From the NCBI GenBank assembly GCA_035384565.1, contig DAOOIT010000010.1:1-64000 (forward strand): a stretch of 64,000 nt of DNA, read 5' to 3'. Below the pieces are notes generated by a model. That model was not told where the DNA came from. It did no database searches and worked only from the letters and a program-made list of their open reading frames with translations. Of the stretch, positions 47,845 to 56,718 are shown piece by piece (the first letter of the stretch is position 1; the number at the start of each line of letters is the position of its first letter). A program made the position numbers and the translations under genes. The stretch is from Planctomycetota bacterium (GTDB lineage Bacteria; Planctomycetota; PUPC01; DSUN01).

Positions 47845-48031
47845 GGTTGGAAGAAGGCCCTTACAGGGCGACGGTCATCGGGTCGGTGGCCGGGAGAAAA
47901 GTCGGGCAGCAGACCCGGCTTTTCTCATGTAGGGCTGGAATACCCCGCTCAAGATGCCCGGTTCCCCACGGGCGCTTAAGCGGGCGCGGCTCGGGTGCAG
48001 CGACGCACAAACCCCTACCCGCTGCACGAGA
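47845..48031 (+). ncRNA. Candidate structured small RNA
   Basis: This non-coding stretch downstream of the extended -10 promoter folds strongly on paper. The hairpins are at 47857-47869, 47894-47926 (13 bp, one GU pair, 7-nt loop), 47956-47973 and 47990-48030 (11 bp with a 2-nt bulge). CGGGTGG at 47840-47846 could also close with CTACCCG at 48015-48021. It does not match the riboswitch, 6S, SRP or tmRNA patterns I know. Existence and ends are inferred. Confidence 0.4.
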
Positions 48032-48058
48032 CGACTACCCCGTCCCCAACATTTTGTG

Positions 48059-48087
48059 TTGACAGGTGGCTTGCCGCCGGTTAGAAT
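48059..48087 (+). promoter_or_regulatory. Promoter of LysM gene
   Basis: TTGACA (48059-48064), 17-bp spacer, TAGAAT (48082-48087), among the best promoters in the window. It lies downstream of the candidate RNA, showing the two are separate transcripts. Confidence 0.75.
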
Positions 48088-48123
48088 CCGCGCCAGGCAG
48101 TGCCACCCACTCGGAGGTTTGTC

Positions 48124-48939
48124 ATGAGTCGTGGCGACATCATGATGACGGGCAAACGACGCTCGGGCTGGGGCTACGTGGTCTTCGTCTTGCTCGTCTT
48201 CGTGGTCCTCTATCTGGCGCGCGAGACGTTTTTCCGCCGCACGCAAGCGCCGCCGCCTCCCGCGAGCATGGCGACCGTGGGCGATGCCGTTCAGAAGGCC
48301 TACAACGGACTGAGAGACAGCTTCCGCGAGAAGGTGCTGCTCGGCGAGTTCGCCGGCATGTTCCACAGAATGGCCGACCCCGACTGTGGCGGCGAGCTGC
48401 CCGAGATACGCCTGGCCACGGTGACCGACGGCACAGGCCCCGAACTGCCCGTGGCCCGATACCGGGTGGAGTACCCAAACAACGGCGCCAAGGCCGAGTA
48501 CCACTTCGCGCGTATTGACGGCATCTGGCAGCTCCAGTCGTTCACCCGCATTCCCACCGAGTTGCCGGGCGGGCTGAAGCCCGACGTTGCGGGCAACCCT
48601 GGCGGGCAGAGTTCCGTTCCACAGCCGACCAGCAAAGTTCCAGGCGGGGCGACGCCAGCGGAGGGCATCGGCACGCAGAGTCCCACGCCCGCCGGCATTC
48701 ATCCGCCGACGCCGTGCGACTACATCATTCAGCCGGGCGACACGCTGAGCGCGATTTCGCTGCACTTCTACGGCACCACGCGCTACTGGCGCCGCGTGAT
48801 GGAGGCCAACCCGGGCCTCAACGAGCGCAATCTGCGCGTCGGGCGCAAGATCCGCGTCCCCTCCAACCCCGAGGCCGCGGCACCGGCGCCTAAGGAGGAA
48901 GCGGATACTGACCCGCGGCCGGCGACCGCGACGCCGTGA
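48124..48939 (+). CDS. Membrane-anchored LysM-domain protein
   Basis: This 271-residue protein has a short cytoplasmic N-terminus and one transmembrane helix (GYVVFVLLVFVVLYLA). A ~100-residue domain with VARYRVEYPNNGAKAEYHFA follows, then a Pro/Gly-rich linker and a C-terminal LysM module (DYIIQPGDTLSAISLHFYGT, then RKIRVPS). LysM binds peptidoglycan or related N-acetylglucosamine polymers, so the protein probably tethers to the cell wall from the inner membrane. ATG at 48124 has GGAGG 7 nt upstream. Its stop abuts the stop of the convergent giant protein with no gap. Confidence 0.88.
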   Translation: MSRGDIMMTGKRRSGWGYVVFVLLVFVVLYLARETFFRRTQAPPPPASMATVGDAVQKAYNGLRDSFREKVLLGEFAGMFHRMADPDCGGELPEIRLATVTDGTGPELPVARYRVEYPNNGAKAEYHFARIDGIWQLQSFTRIPTELPGGLKPDVAGNPGGQSSVPQPTSKVPGGATPAEGIGTQSPTPAGIHPPTPCDYIIQPGDTLSAISLHFYGTTRYWRRVMEANPGLNERNLRVGRKIRVPSNPEAAAPAPKEEADTDPRPATATP

Positions 48940-51219
48940 TTACCGCCGGATGCTCAGGCGGTTCCTCCCTTTGCTGACGCTGACCCGCTCGATGGTGACG
49001 ACGCCCCACTTGTCGGCGATGGCATCGCCCGTCTGAATCTCCGTGCCATCAGCGATCGATCTATTCGCCCAGTGGAGCTTCGCGCCCGGCCTGGGCTGGA
49101 AGTTGCGGCAGTGGCGCGGGGTGACATCCACCGTGCACACCTGCCGCGGCGCGTCGCCGACGAGGTAGAGCGTCATCTCCCAACGGCCCGCCTCGTCCAC
49201 CGCGTCCTTGTCGTCCCACAGCAGGTAACCGTTGATCTGGCCGCAGGGGTCGCCATCGGCGGGGTCGCCGTTGCCGGGATTGTTGTCGAGCGAGCAGTTG
49301 GAGAAGGCGGGCAGCGGGATGTCCCATCGCATGGCGGCAAAACGCTCGTTCATCTCGGGCGGGAGGGCGTGAGCGCGGCCCTGCTCGGAGCCCCAGCTTG
49401 CGACAAAGGTCTGCCGCGCATCGAGCAGCGCGCGCCAGCCGCGCGGGTCGTCCTGCCAGCCGAACTCGCTGGTGTGGCCGCTGTCCTTGCCCACGGCCGA
49501 GATGCAGATGAGGAACGGGATATCGCGCGCGGGGTGCTTCTTGAGCCAGTGGCCGATGAAGAAGACCTCCCAGGCGTCGTCGCCGTCGGCGGTCTTCACC
49601 TCGCCCTTGGGGCCGAGCAGCGTCGCAAGGCTGCCGCTGCCGGGCGCCCAGCGCGCGTCGTAGCTGGCCGTGTAGGCGCCGAAGGACATCTTGGCGAAGA
49701 TCTCGGGATGCCGAAGCCCGAAGTGGAGCTGGCTGCCGTTGATCTTCGTGCGGTCTATGCTCCACTGGCCGAGCGCCCAGTTGATCATGTGGAGCATGTA
49801 GCGCTCGGAAAAGTAGTCCACCTTGCACTCCTCGAACGAGCGCAGGGTGCCGCGCCCCTCGTTGTAGCACAGGTCGGTGCCCCACGGGATGTGCTGCTCG
49901 ACCATCAGGGTGACGGCGGTGCGCGAGGGTACGTTCATGTCGCCCCGCAGGTTGAAGCTGCCGCCCATCGAGGGGGCGTTGACGATCATCGGGCCGGGGC
50001 CTTGAAAGCCCTTCGGCACGCCCACGGTGACGTGCAGCGGCTCGTTCTGCTCGTGGTAGTAGGGCGGAGCGCACCAGTAGATATGCCACAGCTCGGGCGT
50101 CTCAGCCACGTAGTGGTCGCGCTGGATGAACTGGAGTACGGGCTTCGGCGGCGCGGGCGTCTCGTTCACCGGCTGGGCGAGGCTGTTGGCCGCGCCGACC
50201 TGCGCGGCGTTCTCGGTGCCCGCCAGCGCCGTGGTCACGGCGTAGAACCACGTTCCGGCCTTCTGCGGGGTGTAGACGTAGAGGGCCTCGCCCGGGGCCA
50301 CGGCCTTGCCGGCCTCGATGCAGTAGGTCGGGATCAGGGAGTCGCCGATCTCGCGCTGGTCGAGGTACTCGCCCTTGAAGTCGATCTTCATCATCTTCTC
50401 GTCGTAGGCGCACAACGGCCGCGCCTCGCCGAGGAACTCGGCCTCGTGCAGGTTCGCGGCGGTGATGGCCTTCGTGTGGCGGTAGACGCGATAGGCCACG
50501 GCGGGCCGCTCCCTCACGCGCTGGAGCGGCTTGATGCCCTGGAAGCCGCTGGGCTGGTCGCGCAGGCCGAGGCCCTGAAGCTCGCGCAGGTCGCGGAGGC
50601 GGATCGCCGGCACGCGCGGCAGGCCGCTGGGGCAGACGCCCGGGCCGTCGGCCAGCTTGTCGCCCGCCTCGCTCCACTCGTCCACCCACACGACGCTCCC
50701 GGGCTTCGGACGGTAGTCGGGCACTTCTTTCCAGACAAGAAATGTCTGGCCATCGCGGTGAATGGCGCGCAGGTCGGTGACCTGCGGCGGCAGGTCCTTC
50801 GGGGTGCCTTCGTAGCGGATCTCGAGGTACGACTTCGGCGCGTCGAAGCGGTCGAAGCGCTCGATGGCGAAGCCCTGATTGGCCGCGGGCTCGGCGGCCC
50901 AGCGTCGGACCGCCTTGGTGGCGTCGAACGAGCAGTAGAGGGGCGGCTCGAGGGCAAGCGGCTTGCCGTGGGCCGTGATGCGGATCGGCTCGCGCGGCTG
51001 ACCGCCTCCGCTCGTCGAACAGAAGAGCGACGCGTGGTGCACCTTCGCCTCCTTGGGGAGGGCGGCGAGGTCGAAGACGAGGCGGGGCGCCTGCTCCCCG
51101 CGGTCCACCTTCATCGTGCCGGGGTGGGTGCACGGGGTGCCCGCCCCGCCCCAGCGCTCGGAGACGAGTTCGGCGCGCGCCACTGTAGCCAGAGCGATGG
51201 CGAGGAGGAGGAGTCTCAT
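48940..51219 (-). CDS. Exported alpha/beta-hydrolase-like paralogue lacking the nucleophile elbow
   Basis: This 759-residue exported protein (signal MRLLLLAIALATVARA) is a paralogue of its upstream neighbour. Its C-terminal hydrolase-like half contains GTLRSF and DRTKINGSQLHFGLRHPEIF. The neighbour has DRNRLLVTGSRGG and then LHLGLRYPEVF, so about ten residues that include the catalytic Ser elbow are deleted here. It is therefore probably not a working esterase by that mechanism, although APSMGG near residue ~415 could in principle be another elbow. The N-terminal half has Ig/beta-sandwich-like blocks. ATG 51219 has GGAGGG 7 nt upstream and overlaps the neighbour's stop (ATGA), giving translational coupling. 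Function unknown. Confidence 0.8.
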   Translation of the reverse strand: MRLLLLAIALATVARAELVSERWGGAGTPCTHPGTMKVDRGEQAPRLVFDLAALPKEAKVHHASLFCSTSGGGQPREPIRITAHGKPLALEPPLYCSFDATKAVRRWAAEPAANQGFAIERFDRFDAPKSYLEIRYEGTPKDLPPQVTDLRAIHRDGQTFLVWKEVPDYRPKPGSVVWVDEWSEAGDKLADGPGVCPSGLPRVPAIRLRDLRELQGLGLRDQPSGFQGIKPLQRVRERPAVAYRVYRHTKAITAANLHEAEFLGEARPLCAYDEKMMKIDFKGEYLDQREIGDSLIPTYCIEAGKAVAPGEALYVYTPQKAGTWFYAVTTALAGTENAAQVGAANSLAQPVNETPAPPKPVLQFIQRDHYVAETPELWHIYWCAPPYYHEQNEPLHVTVGVPKGFQGPGPMIVNAPSMGGSFNLRGDMNVPSRTAVTLMVEQHIPWGTDLCYNEGRGTLRSFEECKVDYFSERYMLHMINWALGQWSIDRTKINGSQLHFGLRHPEIFAKMSFGAYTASYDARWAPGSGSLATLLGPKGEVKTADGDDAWEVFFIGHWLKKHPARDIPFLICISAVGKDSGHTSEFGWQDDPRGWRALLDARQTFVASWGSEQGRAHALPPEMNERFAAMRWDIPLPAFSNCSLDNNPGNGDPADGDPCGQINGYLLWDDKDAVDEAGRWEMTLYLVGDAPRQVCTVDVTPRHCRNFQPRPGAKLHWANRSIADGTEIQTGDAIADKWGVVTIERVSVSKGRNRLSIRR

Positions 51220-54200
51220 GGGTTGGCCCTCCGGACGACGAGGCGGACGGCTGGCTGGGAGATGGGGACCTCCTGGAGCGTGAGGACGCCTTCTGCCGGC
51301 GTGGCCTGCCCCTTCTGGAGAACCGCGCCGCCGTCGGGCGCGCGGGCCTCCCAGTCGTACGGCTTGCCGGCCTCGACCTTGAACTTCTGGAGGCGGCGGA
51401 GCGTGATGTCGGCCTTCGCCCCCTTGTCGCGCCGCCCGACGTTGAGCACCGTAGCCTCGAAGCGGTCGGCCTCGTCCACCAGGTCGTCGGCGCGCCAGAG
51501 GAGTTCGCGATTGAAGTCGCCCATCTTGCCCCCGTCTATCATGTCGAGGGCCTCGCGGGTGCGGAAGGCGAGCATGGGGAGGTTGCGCCGCACGTCGAGG
51601 CGGACGTTGTTCTGGTAGGTGCCTGTGACCGAGACAGGGATGAGGCGCCCGCCGCCCCACTGGAACTCGGCGATGACGGGCCAGCCGCGTTCGAGCATCC
51701 GCCGGTAGAGGTCGCGCGTCTGCGCCGTGCCCGAGCTGGCGGTGAGGGTCACGAGCGGCAGCTCGGCGCTGGCGGGGAGTGCGGCGAGACGCTTGAGCAG
51801 GTCGTTCTCCTCCCACACGTTCGTGCCTTCGGGCGTCTTGAGCGCCCAGTCCACCTTGCCCCACACCCGCTCGAGTTCCTCGGCAGCCTGGCTCCAGCCG
51901 GCGTAGGCGGGCATGCCGTGGCCGGCGAGGACCAGGCTGAAGACCTCGGGGTAGCGCAGGCCGAGGTGGAGCGCGCCGCTGCCGCTCGCCCCGCCGCGCG
52001 AGCCGGTCACGAGGAGGCGATTGCGGTCCACCGGCCACTTTCGGCAGGCCCACTGGATGAAGGCGAGGAGGCGGAACTCCGTGAACGGCGCCACGTGGCC
52101 CTGCCGGAACGAGCGCAAGGTGCCGAGCGATTCGTGATAGCCGTACCACCACGACTTGATGGGGAAGTCGTGGGGCGAGACGACGATGCTGTCGCTCTCG
52201 ATGCGGTACTGCGTGCGCCAGTACGAATGGCCGTCGCGGTGCAGACTCAACTCCAATGGCACAAGGTTCGTAGTGCGGCCTTCAGGCCGTATCTTCGCCT
52301 CCGCCAATCCCGTTGGCACGGCGACCGACCAGTTGTAGTATTGGTTCGGCAGGTGGGTCGCCATGGGGCGCGCCGCCCATTGCACGTAGTGGAGGCGTTT
52401 CTCGGCGTAGTTGAAGAGCGGCATCTTCGGCAACTCGCGCTGGAGCACGGGCTCGGGCGGAACCAGGCTTTCCTCGACCGGCCCTACCGATTCGACCTCG
52501 AGGGTGTTCTGAATGCCATCCACGCAGGTGAGGACGGTGTAGTAGGCCCGCGACTTGCTGCCCACGGGGGCGTTGGCGACCGGTGTGTGCACGTACAGCC
52601 CCGTGCCGCGGGGGAGGGGCGGGTCGCCGTCGCGGATGACCAGGCGGTCAATGGGGCAGTCGCGGCCGTAGTCGCCGTCGGGCGTCGCATCGCGGAACGG
52701 GTTCCACTGGCCGCACAGGAGCACGTCGCTGGTGGCGATGACGTGGTCAATCGGCCGCTCGATGTTGCGGCCGTTCGTGTTCCAGCACGAGAGCGGCTTC
52801 ACGACGGCGAGAAGCTCGGCCCGCGGCAAGGTCTCCGCCGTGATCGGGCCGTCCTCGCTGCGATAGACGCAGTAGCGCACCTCGCGGTCGCGGTCGAGTC
52901 CGTCGAGCATGGCCTTCAGCTCGGCCCAGCGCACCTCGTCCTTCCCCACGCGGTCCTCGATCTCGTGCCAGGTGACGAAGGTCTGGCCCGCGCGGTGGAG
53001 GGCCTGGACCCCTTTGGCCTGGAGGGGCACCTTCTCGGGACGCCCCTCGTAGGCCACATCCAGGCAGGTGGCCGCGGCATTCCAGAGGGGGCAGACCTTC
53101 ACGAAGAAGCCGCCGTTGGGCTTGCCGCTGGCCCAGGCACGCACGGCCTCGGTGGCGTCGAAGCGGTCGAACCACGGGGCGCGCAGCTCGAGGCGCCGTT
53201 CCGCCGCCGGCGGCTTCGCCCCCGAAGCGAACTCCGCCACCAGCGGGTAGACCTCGATGTCCACGAGGGCCTGCTCATCCGCGCCTGTGATCGCCGCGGT
53301 GCGGAAGAGGAGGAGGTCGGCGCGGTAAATGCGGGCGCCCTTGAGTGCCGAGAGGTCGAAGCGGGCGACCCCCTCGCCGCCCTCGACCGTAAGCAGCTCG
53401 AGTTCGGGCGGGGTCTTGGCCGCCGGCAGTTCGCGGGGCGCGGAGGCCCCGCCCGCGGGCGGGTCGCCGAAGAGGAGGACGCCGAAGCGGGCGGGCACGT
53501 GGCTGTCGCCGCTGAAGGTGGGCGACCAGGCCAGTTCCTCCCAGCGGCCGCGCGTGTAGCGGTTGCGGGTGAAGTTGGCGATCCAGCGCGTCGGCGGCTT
53601 GCCCTTGCCGACGAGGCGCTCGAAGGGGATGGCCGCCTCGACGGCCCAGAACTCCTTGCCCTTGCCCGCGGCCGCCGCGGCGCCCGAGTTCCACGAGCCG
53701 TCCTTCACCTGCCCGTCGTAGGTGCTGCCGAAGGCGGTGAAGCCGAAGTGGAAGTACGTGCCCGTGTCGGCCGCGCCGAGGAAGACCTCGACCGAGTCGT
53801 CGTTCCAGAAATCGCCGTCGTGGCCGCGGGGCGCGCCCTTGAGGCGGTCGAGGAAGGGCTCGTCGCACTTGATGGCGAGGTAGAGATGCGAGGCGTCGTG
53901 GAGCAGGCGGACCTCGGTGGGCACCGAGGCGGCGCTGCCGCCGTCGAGGGTGCTGGCGATAGCCAGCGGGTGGGCCTTGGCCCAGCAAGCGTCGTCGAGC
54001 TTGCCGTCAAGGACGGGTGCGGCGGGCGTCTCGGCGACATAGCCCGTTGGGGGCTTGGCGCGTTGCGCCTGCGCTCGTGCGGGCTCGCCCGCGGGCGGCC
54101 TGCCCCAGCGCCGCGTGGCCATCTGGGCCTGGGCGCCGCTGGCGAGAAGCCCGAGGAACAGGAGGACGAATGCGCGGCCCGCCCGCTTCGCTGTGTGCAT
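51216..54200 (-). CDS. Giant exported hydrolase with CBM9-like domain
   Basis: This 994-residue exported protein (signal RAGRAFVLLFLGLLASGAQA) has an N-terminal CBM9-like domain (residues ~50-210): VLDGKLDDACWAKAHPLAIA, HLYLAIKCDEP and DFWNDDSVEVFLGAADTG. Beta-sandwich regions follow, and the C-terminal ~350 residues form an alpha/beta-hydrolase with LLVTGSRGGASGSGALHLGL, where Ser734 fits the nucleophile-elbow pattern. A secreted esterase acting on glycans that the CBM9 domain binds is the simplest reading. ATG at 54200 has only a G-rich site. Its stop overlaps the start of the next gene (ATGA), and that gene encodes a paralogue without the catalytic Ser. Confidence 0.84.
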   Translation of the reverse strand: MHTAKRAGRAFVLLFLGLLASGAQAQMATRRWGRPPAGEPARAQAQRAKPPTGYVAETPAAPVLDGKLDDACWAKAHPLAIASTLDGGSAASVPTEVRLLHDASHLYLAIKCDEPFLDRLKGAPRGHDGDFWNDDSVEVFLGAADTGTYFHFGFTAFGSTYDGQVKDGSWNSGAAAAAGKGKEFWAVEAAIPFERLVGKGKPPTRWIANFTRNRYTRGRWEELAWSPTFSGDSHVPARFGVLLFGDPPAGGASAPRELPAAKTPPELELLTVEGGEGVARFDLSALKGARIYRADLLLFRTAAITGADEQALVDIEVYPLVAEFASGAKPPAAERRLELRAPWFDRFDATEAVRAWASGKPNGGFFVKVCPLWNAAATCLDVAYEGRPEKVPLQAKGVQALHRAGQTFVTWHEIEDRVGKDEVRWAELKAMLDGLDRDREVRYCVYRSEDGPITAETLPRAELLAVVKPLSCWNTNGRNIERPIDHVIATSDVLLCGQWNPFRDATPDGDYGRDCPIDRLVIRDGDPPLPRGTGLYVHTPVANAPVGSKSRAYYTVLTCVDGIQNTLEVESVGPVEESLVPPEPVLQRELPKMPLFNYAEKRLHYVQWAARPMATHLPNQYYNWSVAVPTGLAEAKIRPEGRTTNLVPLELSLHRDGHSYWRTQYRIESDSIVVSPHDFPIKSWWYGYHESLGTLRSFRQGHVAPFTEFRLLAFIQWACRKWPVDRNRLLVTGSRGGASGSGALHLGLRYPEVFSLVLAGHGMPAYAGWSQAAEELERVWGKVDWALKTPEGTNVWEENDLLKRLAALPASAELPLVTLTASSGTAQTRDLYRRMLERGWPVIAEFQWGGGRLIPVSVTGTYQNNVRLDVRRNLPMLAFRTREALDMIDGGKMGDFNRELLWRADDLVDEADRFEATVLNVGRRDKGAKADITLRRLQKFKVEAGKPYDWEARAPDGGAVLQKGQATPAEGVLTLQEVPISQPAVRLVVRRANP

Positions 54201-54259
54201 GAGCCACCCCCTCTGTGCGCGCGGCCATGAGGTGCCATCGCCCGGCCACTTCACCGTGT

Positions 54260-54287
54260 AGTGTAGGCAAAGCCACGCGGCGATCAA
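54260..54287 (-). promoter_or_regulatory. Leftward promoter of the giant hydrolase pair
   Basis: On the minus strand, TTGATC (54287-54282), 16-bp spacer, TACACT (54265-54260). The leader is about 53 nt. Confidence 0.5.
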
Positions 54288-54302
54288 GCCTGGGCCAGAA
54301 CG

Positions 54303-54338
54303 GCGACGCCCCCGGCCGTGCGAGGCCGAGGGCGTCGC
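54303..54338 (-). terminator. Hairpin after outer-membrane-like gene
   Basis: The 15-base arms 54303-54317 and 54324-54338 pair with one mismatch around a 6-nt loop, 29 bp after the stop of the leftward porin-like gene. No T-run follows. It separates that gene from the promoter of the giant hydrolase pair. Confidence 0.6.
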
Positions 54339-54367
54339 GAAGTGTCGGGCAGGCCTTGGCGGGGGCC

Positions 54368-55309
54368 TCAGAACTCCCACTTGAGCTGGGCGAGGGGGCA
54401 GAACTCCTCGTTGTGGTTGAGCACGCTGCCCAGGTGGGCGAAGCCCAGGGTGCCGGTGAGGTTGTTGTTGAACACGTAGGCGAAGGCCATGGACCACCAG
54501 TCGTCTTCCTCGCGCACCACTTTGCCGAGCTTCTTGAGCTCGTTGGGCATCTGGCGGTATTCGGCGGCGAACACAAGGCGGCCGGTGAGGAAGAAGATGG
54601 CGTTGCCCTCGAACACCGTGTGGCGCTCGTTGCCGAAGCCCACGAAGCCGCCGTGGATGGCCGAGGTGTTGCGGAAGCCGGCCGACACGATGAACGGCTT
54701 GGGCAGGACGCCGACAATGGTCTTGCTGGCCATCATCGTGAAGTCCACCCCGGCGTCCTCGTTGTAGCCCAGGGTCTTCAGGGCGCCGCCCAGGTCATCA
54801 TCGGCCTCGTCAACGAAGGTGTTCTTCTTGCCGAGGACGCCGATCGTGACGGCGGGCATGCCGGGCATCCCCTCGCCCTCGCGGATGACCATGGCCCGCA
54901 GGCCCAGCGTGTGGAGGAGCGACGAGTGGTCAATCTGCACGCCCGTGGCGTTCTTGACCGCGCGGGGGAAGTCGCCCAGGCCCAGACGCTGGAACGAGTA
55001 GGAGAGCTCGAACCGCTTGGCGAAGTTCGTGCTCATCGTGAACGACTCGAGGTCTTTGCGGCCGATCTTGACGCCGGAGAAGGCGAAGGCCGGCTTGCCC
55101 ATCACGCTGTCGTCGTCAGGCAGGTTGGCGATGTAGGCCGTCTGGGTGAGGTAGACGCCGGAGGGGCCTTCGAGCGTGTGAAGCGGGAGCGGGGGCGCGG
55201 CGGCCTTGGCGGCGGGCTTCTCTGGGGGTTTCTCGGCGGGCGCCTCGGCAGCGAGGAGGGCCGACGCGAGCAAGGCAGCCATGCAGACGAAGAAGCGCGC
55301 TCTGGACAC
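54368..55309 (-). CDS. DUF3034-like outer-membrane protein
   Basis: This 313-residue exported protein (signal FFVCMAALLASALLAAEAPA) has a Pro/Ala/Lys-rich segment and then LEGPSGVYLTQTAYIANLPD and an alternating-strand pattern: FELSYSFQRLGLGDF, PAVTIGVLGKKN, PFIVSAGFRNTS, GRLVFAAEYRQMP and WWSMAFAYVFNNNLTGTLGF. It ends in aromatic LAQLKWEF, a typical outer-membrane beta-barrel terminus. It matches the DUF3034 style, whose function is unknown. GTG at 55309 has GGAGGAA six bases upstream. It is followed by a hairpin and is in the same orientation as the FKBP gene upstream, but 277 bp apart, so separate transcription is likely. Confidence 0.82.
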   Translation of the reverse strand: MSRARFFVCMAALLASALLAAEAPAEKPPEKPAAKAAAPPLPLHTLEGPSGVYLTQTAYIANLPDDDSVMGKPAFAFSGVKIGRKDLESFTMSTNFAKRFELSYSFQRLGLGDFPRAVKNATGVQIDHSSLLHTLGLRAMVIREGEGMPGMPAVTIGVLGKKNTFVDEADDDLGGALKTLGYNEDAGVDFTMMASKTIVGVLPKPFIVSAGFRNTSAIHGGFVGFGNERHTVFEGNAIFFLTGRLVFAAEYRQMPNELKKLGKVVREEDDWWSMAFAYVFNNNLTGTLGFAHLGSVLNHNEEFCPLAQLKWEF

Positions 55310-55527
55310 AGGCAGTTCCTCCGGCCTGGGAAACTTGGTCCCGTGGTCCGCCCGACCACGCTAGTCCATGCAAAAGCGGCGCAAAGTCTAGCAGATTCCT
55401 AGTACGCTGTCAAGAGATTTGTGAAAATCGTCACGTAGTCCAGACCAGATGTTCCTGTGGGATTCTAACTGCTTAGCTCGAATGCAGTTACACCGAGTTC
55501 AGAGGGCAGGAGCGCGGGAATCGCAAA

Positions 55528-55558
55528 GGGGCCAGGCAGCCTGAGACTGCCTGGCCCC
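55528..55558 (-). terminator. Terminator of FKBP gene
   Basis: GGGGCCAGGCAG (55528-55539) pairs perfectly with CTGCCTGGCCCC (55547-55558) around a 7-nt loop. On the minus strand the stem is followed by TTTGCG. It lies 28 bp after the FKBP stop. Confidence 0.75.
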
Positions 55559-55586
55559 GGATTCCGCGCGCACGTGTGAGGGCGGG

Positions 55587-56294
55587 TTACTTTTCTTTCT
55601 CGGCGGGCTTGATCTCGAGGAGTTCCACCTCGAAGACCAGCGTGGCGTTCGGGCCGATGGCGCGCCCCGCGCCGCGCTCGCCATAGGCCAACTCGGCAGG
55701 AACGTAGAGCTCCCACTTGTCGCCCACTTTCATGAGCTGAAGGGCCTCGGTCCACCCGGGGATGACGCCGCCGACCTCGAACTCGGCCGGCTCGCCGCGC
55801 TTGATCGAGCTGTCGAACTCGGTGCCGTCGAGCAGCGTGCCGCGGTAGTGGGTGACCACCGTGTCGGTGGCCTTGGGGCTCACCTTGCCGTTCCCCTTCT
55901 TGATGATCTTGTACTGGAGCCCGCTGGGCAGGGTGACCACGCCCGCCGCCTTCTTATTGGCCGCGAGGAACTCTTCACCCTCCTTCTTGGACTTCTCCCC
56001 CGACGCCTTGCGGGCCTCGGCGGCCTTCGCCTGCATCTCCTTCTGGAACGCCACCATCGCCTCCTGAATCTGGGCCTCGGTCAGGAGCGGCTTTGCGCCC
56101 GACAGCGCGTCCTTGAGCCCGCGAAGCAGGAGGTCGGGGTCCAGCTCCACATTGTCCTGCTTCATGTTCTTGCCAATGCTCAGGCCGATGGCGTAGCTCA
56201 CCTTGTCCTTCAGGCTGTCCAACTGGAGCTCCTCCCCCGCCACAGCGGCTGCCAGACACCCCGCGACAGACAACGCGACCACGAGCTTCCTCAC
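55587..56294 (-). CDS. Exported FKBP-type peptidyl-prolyl isomerase
   Basis: This 235-residue periplasmic protein (signal RKLVVALSVAGCLAAAVA) has an N-terminal FkpA/Mip-like dimerisation region: DKVSYAIGLSIGKNMKQ, DLLLRGLKDALSG and long charged helices (residues ~85-125). The C-terminal FKBP domain has VVTHYRGTLLDGTEFDSS, FEVGGVIPGWTEALQLMKVG, YVPAELAYGERGAGRAIGPN and ATLVFEVELLEI, with all usual pocket positions. It should catalyse proline isomerisation and act as a chaperone for exported proteins. GTG at 56294 follows TAGG and GAGG. A clear terminator follows. Confidence 0.94.
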   Translation of the reverse strand: MRKLVVALSVAGCLAAAVAGEELQLDSLKDKVSYAIGLSIGKNMKQDNVELDPDLLLRGLKDALSGAKPLLTEAQIQEAMVAFQKEMQAKAAEARKASGEKSKKEGEEFLAANKKAAGVVTLPSGLQYKIIKKGNGKVSPKATDTVVTHYRGTLLDGTEFDSSIKRGEPAEFEVGGVIPGWTEALQLMKVGDKWELYVPAELAYGERGAGRAIGPNATLVFEVELLEIKPAEKEK

Positions 56295-56586
56295 GATGGC
56301 CTACCTCAAGAGAGCGCCCCGCTGCGTGCGCGGCCGGAGTGCAGCGAGCCACACTGGCCCGTTGGCGGAAGAGACTGGCCGCGGATTCACGCAACAAGAC
56401 ACTTGATTGTACGACAAGCGCCCCTCGCGTGCAACAAGGCGTGGACCCCGAGCATGGCCCCCGGCGCTGGCCGCCCTCGCCAGGGAGGCATGCGAGCCCT
56501 GCCCGCTCCTCGCCCGCATCAGCCCCATGCGACCGAGAGCGATGCAGATGGACAGGAACGGCCATGGAGAGCCCCGGCTGCTCATG

Positions 56587-56718
56587 CGCCATACTTGCTC
56601 AACCTCGAGGGGGAGGAAATTGAGCAAGTATGGCGGGAGAGGCCGTAAAGCCGCCCGGATCGCCAAAGCGCCATACTTGCTCAGTGCCCGGCGGCGGCAT
56701 AGATGAGCGAGTATGGCG
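56587..56718. repeat. Two tandem copies of a GCCATACTTGCTCA hairpin
   Basis: Copy 1: 56587-56602 pairs perfectly with 56620-56635 (16 bp, 17-nt loop). Copy 2: 56669-56683 pairs with 56704-56718 with one mismatch. The arms are almost identical, but the loops differ completely. Starts are 82 bp apart. Confidence 0.85.

Larger units (their letters stand above)
47724..48123. other. 400-bp intergenic region with candidate RNA
   Basis: There is no protein gene. From left to right it holds an AT-rich TTAA array (47785-47823), an extended -10 promoter (47830-47838), a strongly folded stretch (47845-48031) and a second promoter for the LysM gene (48059-48087). Confidence 0.7.

Noticed and set aside
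47894..47926. Intrinsic terminator of the URO-D-like gene
   Set aside because: It lies ~170 bp after the stop, beyond a separate promoter, and no T-tract follows the stem. It fits better as part of the candidate RNA.
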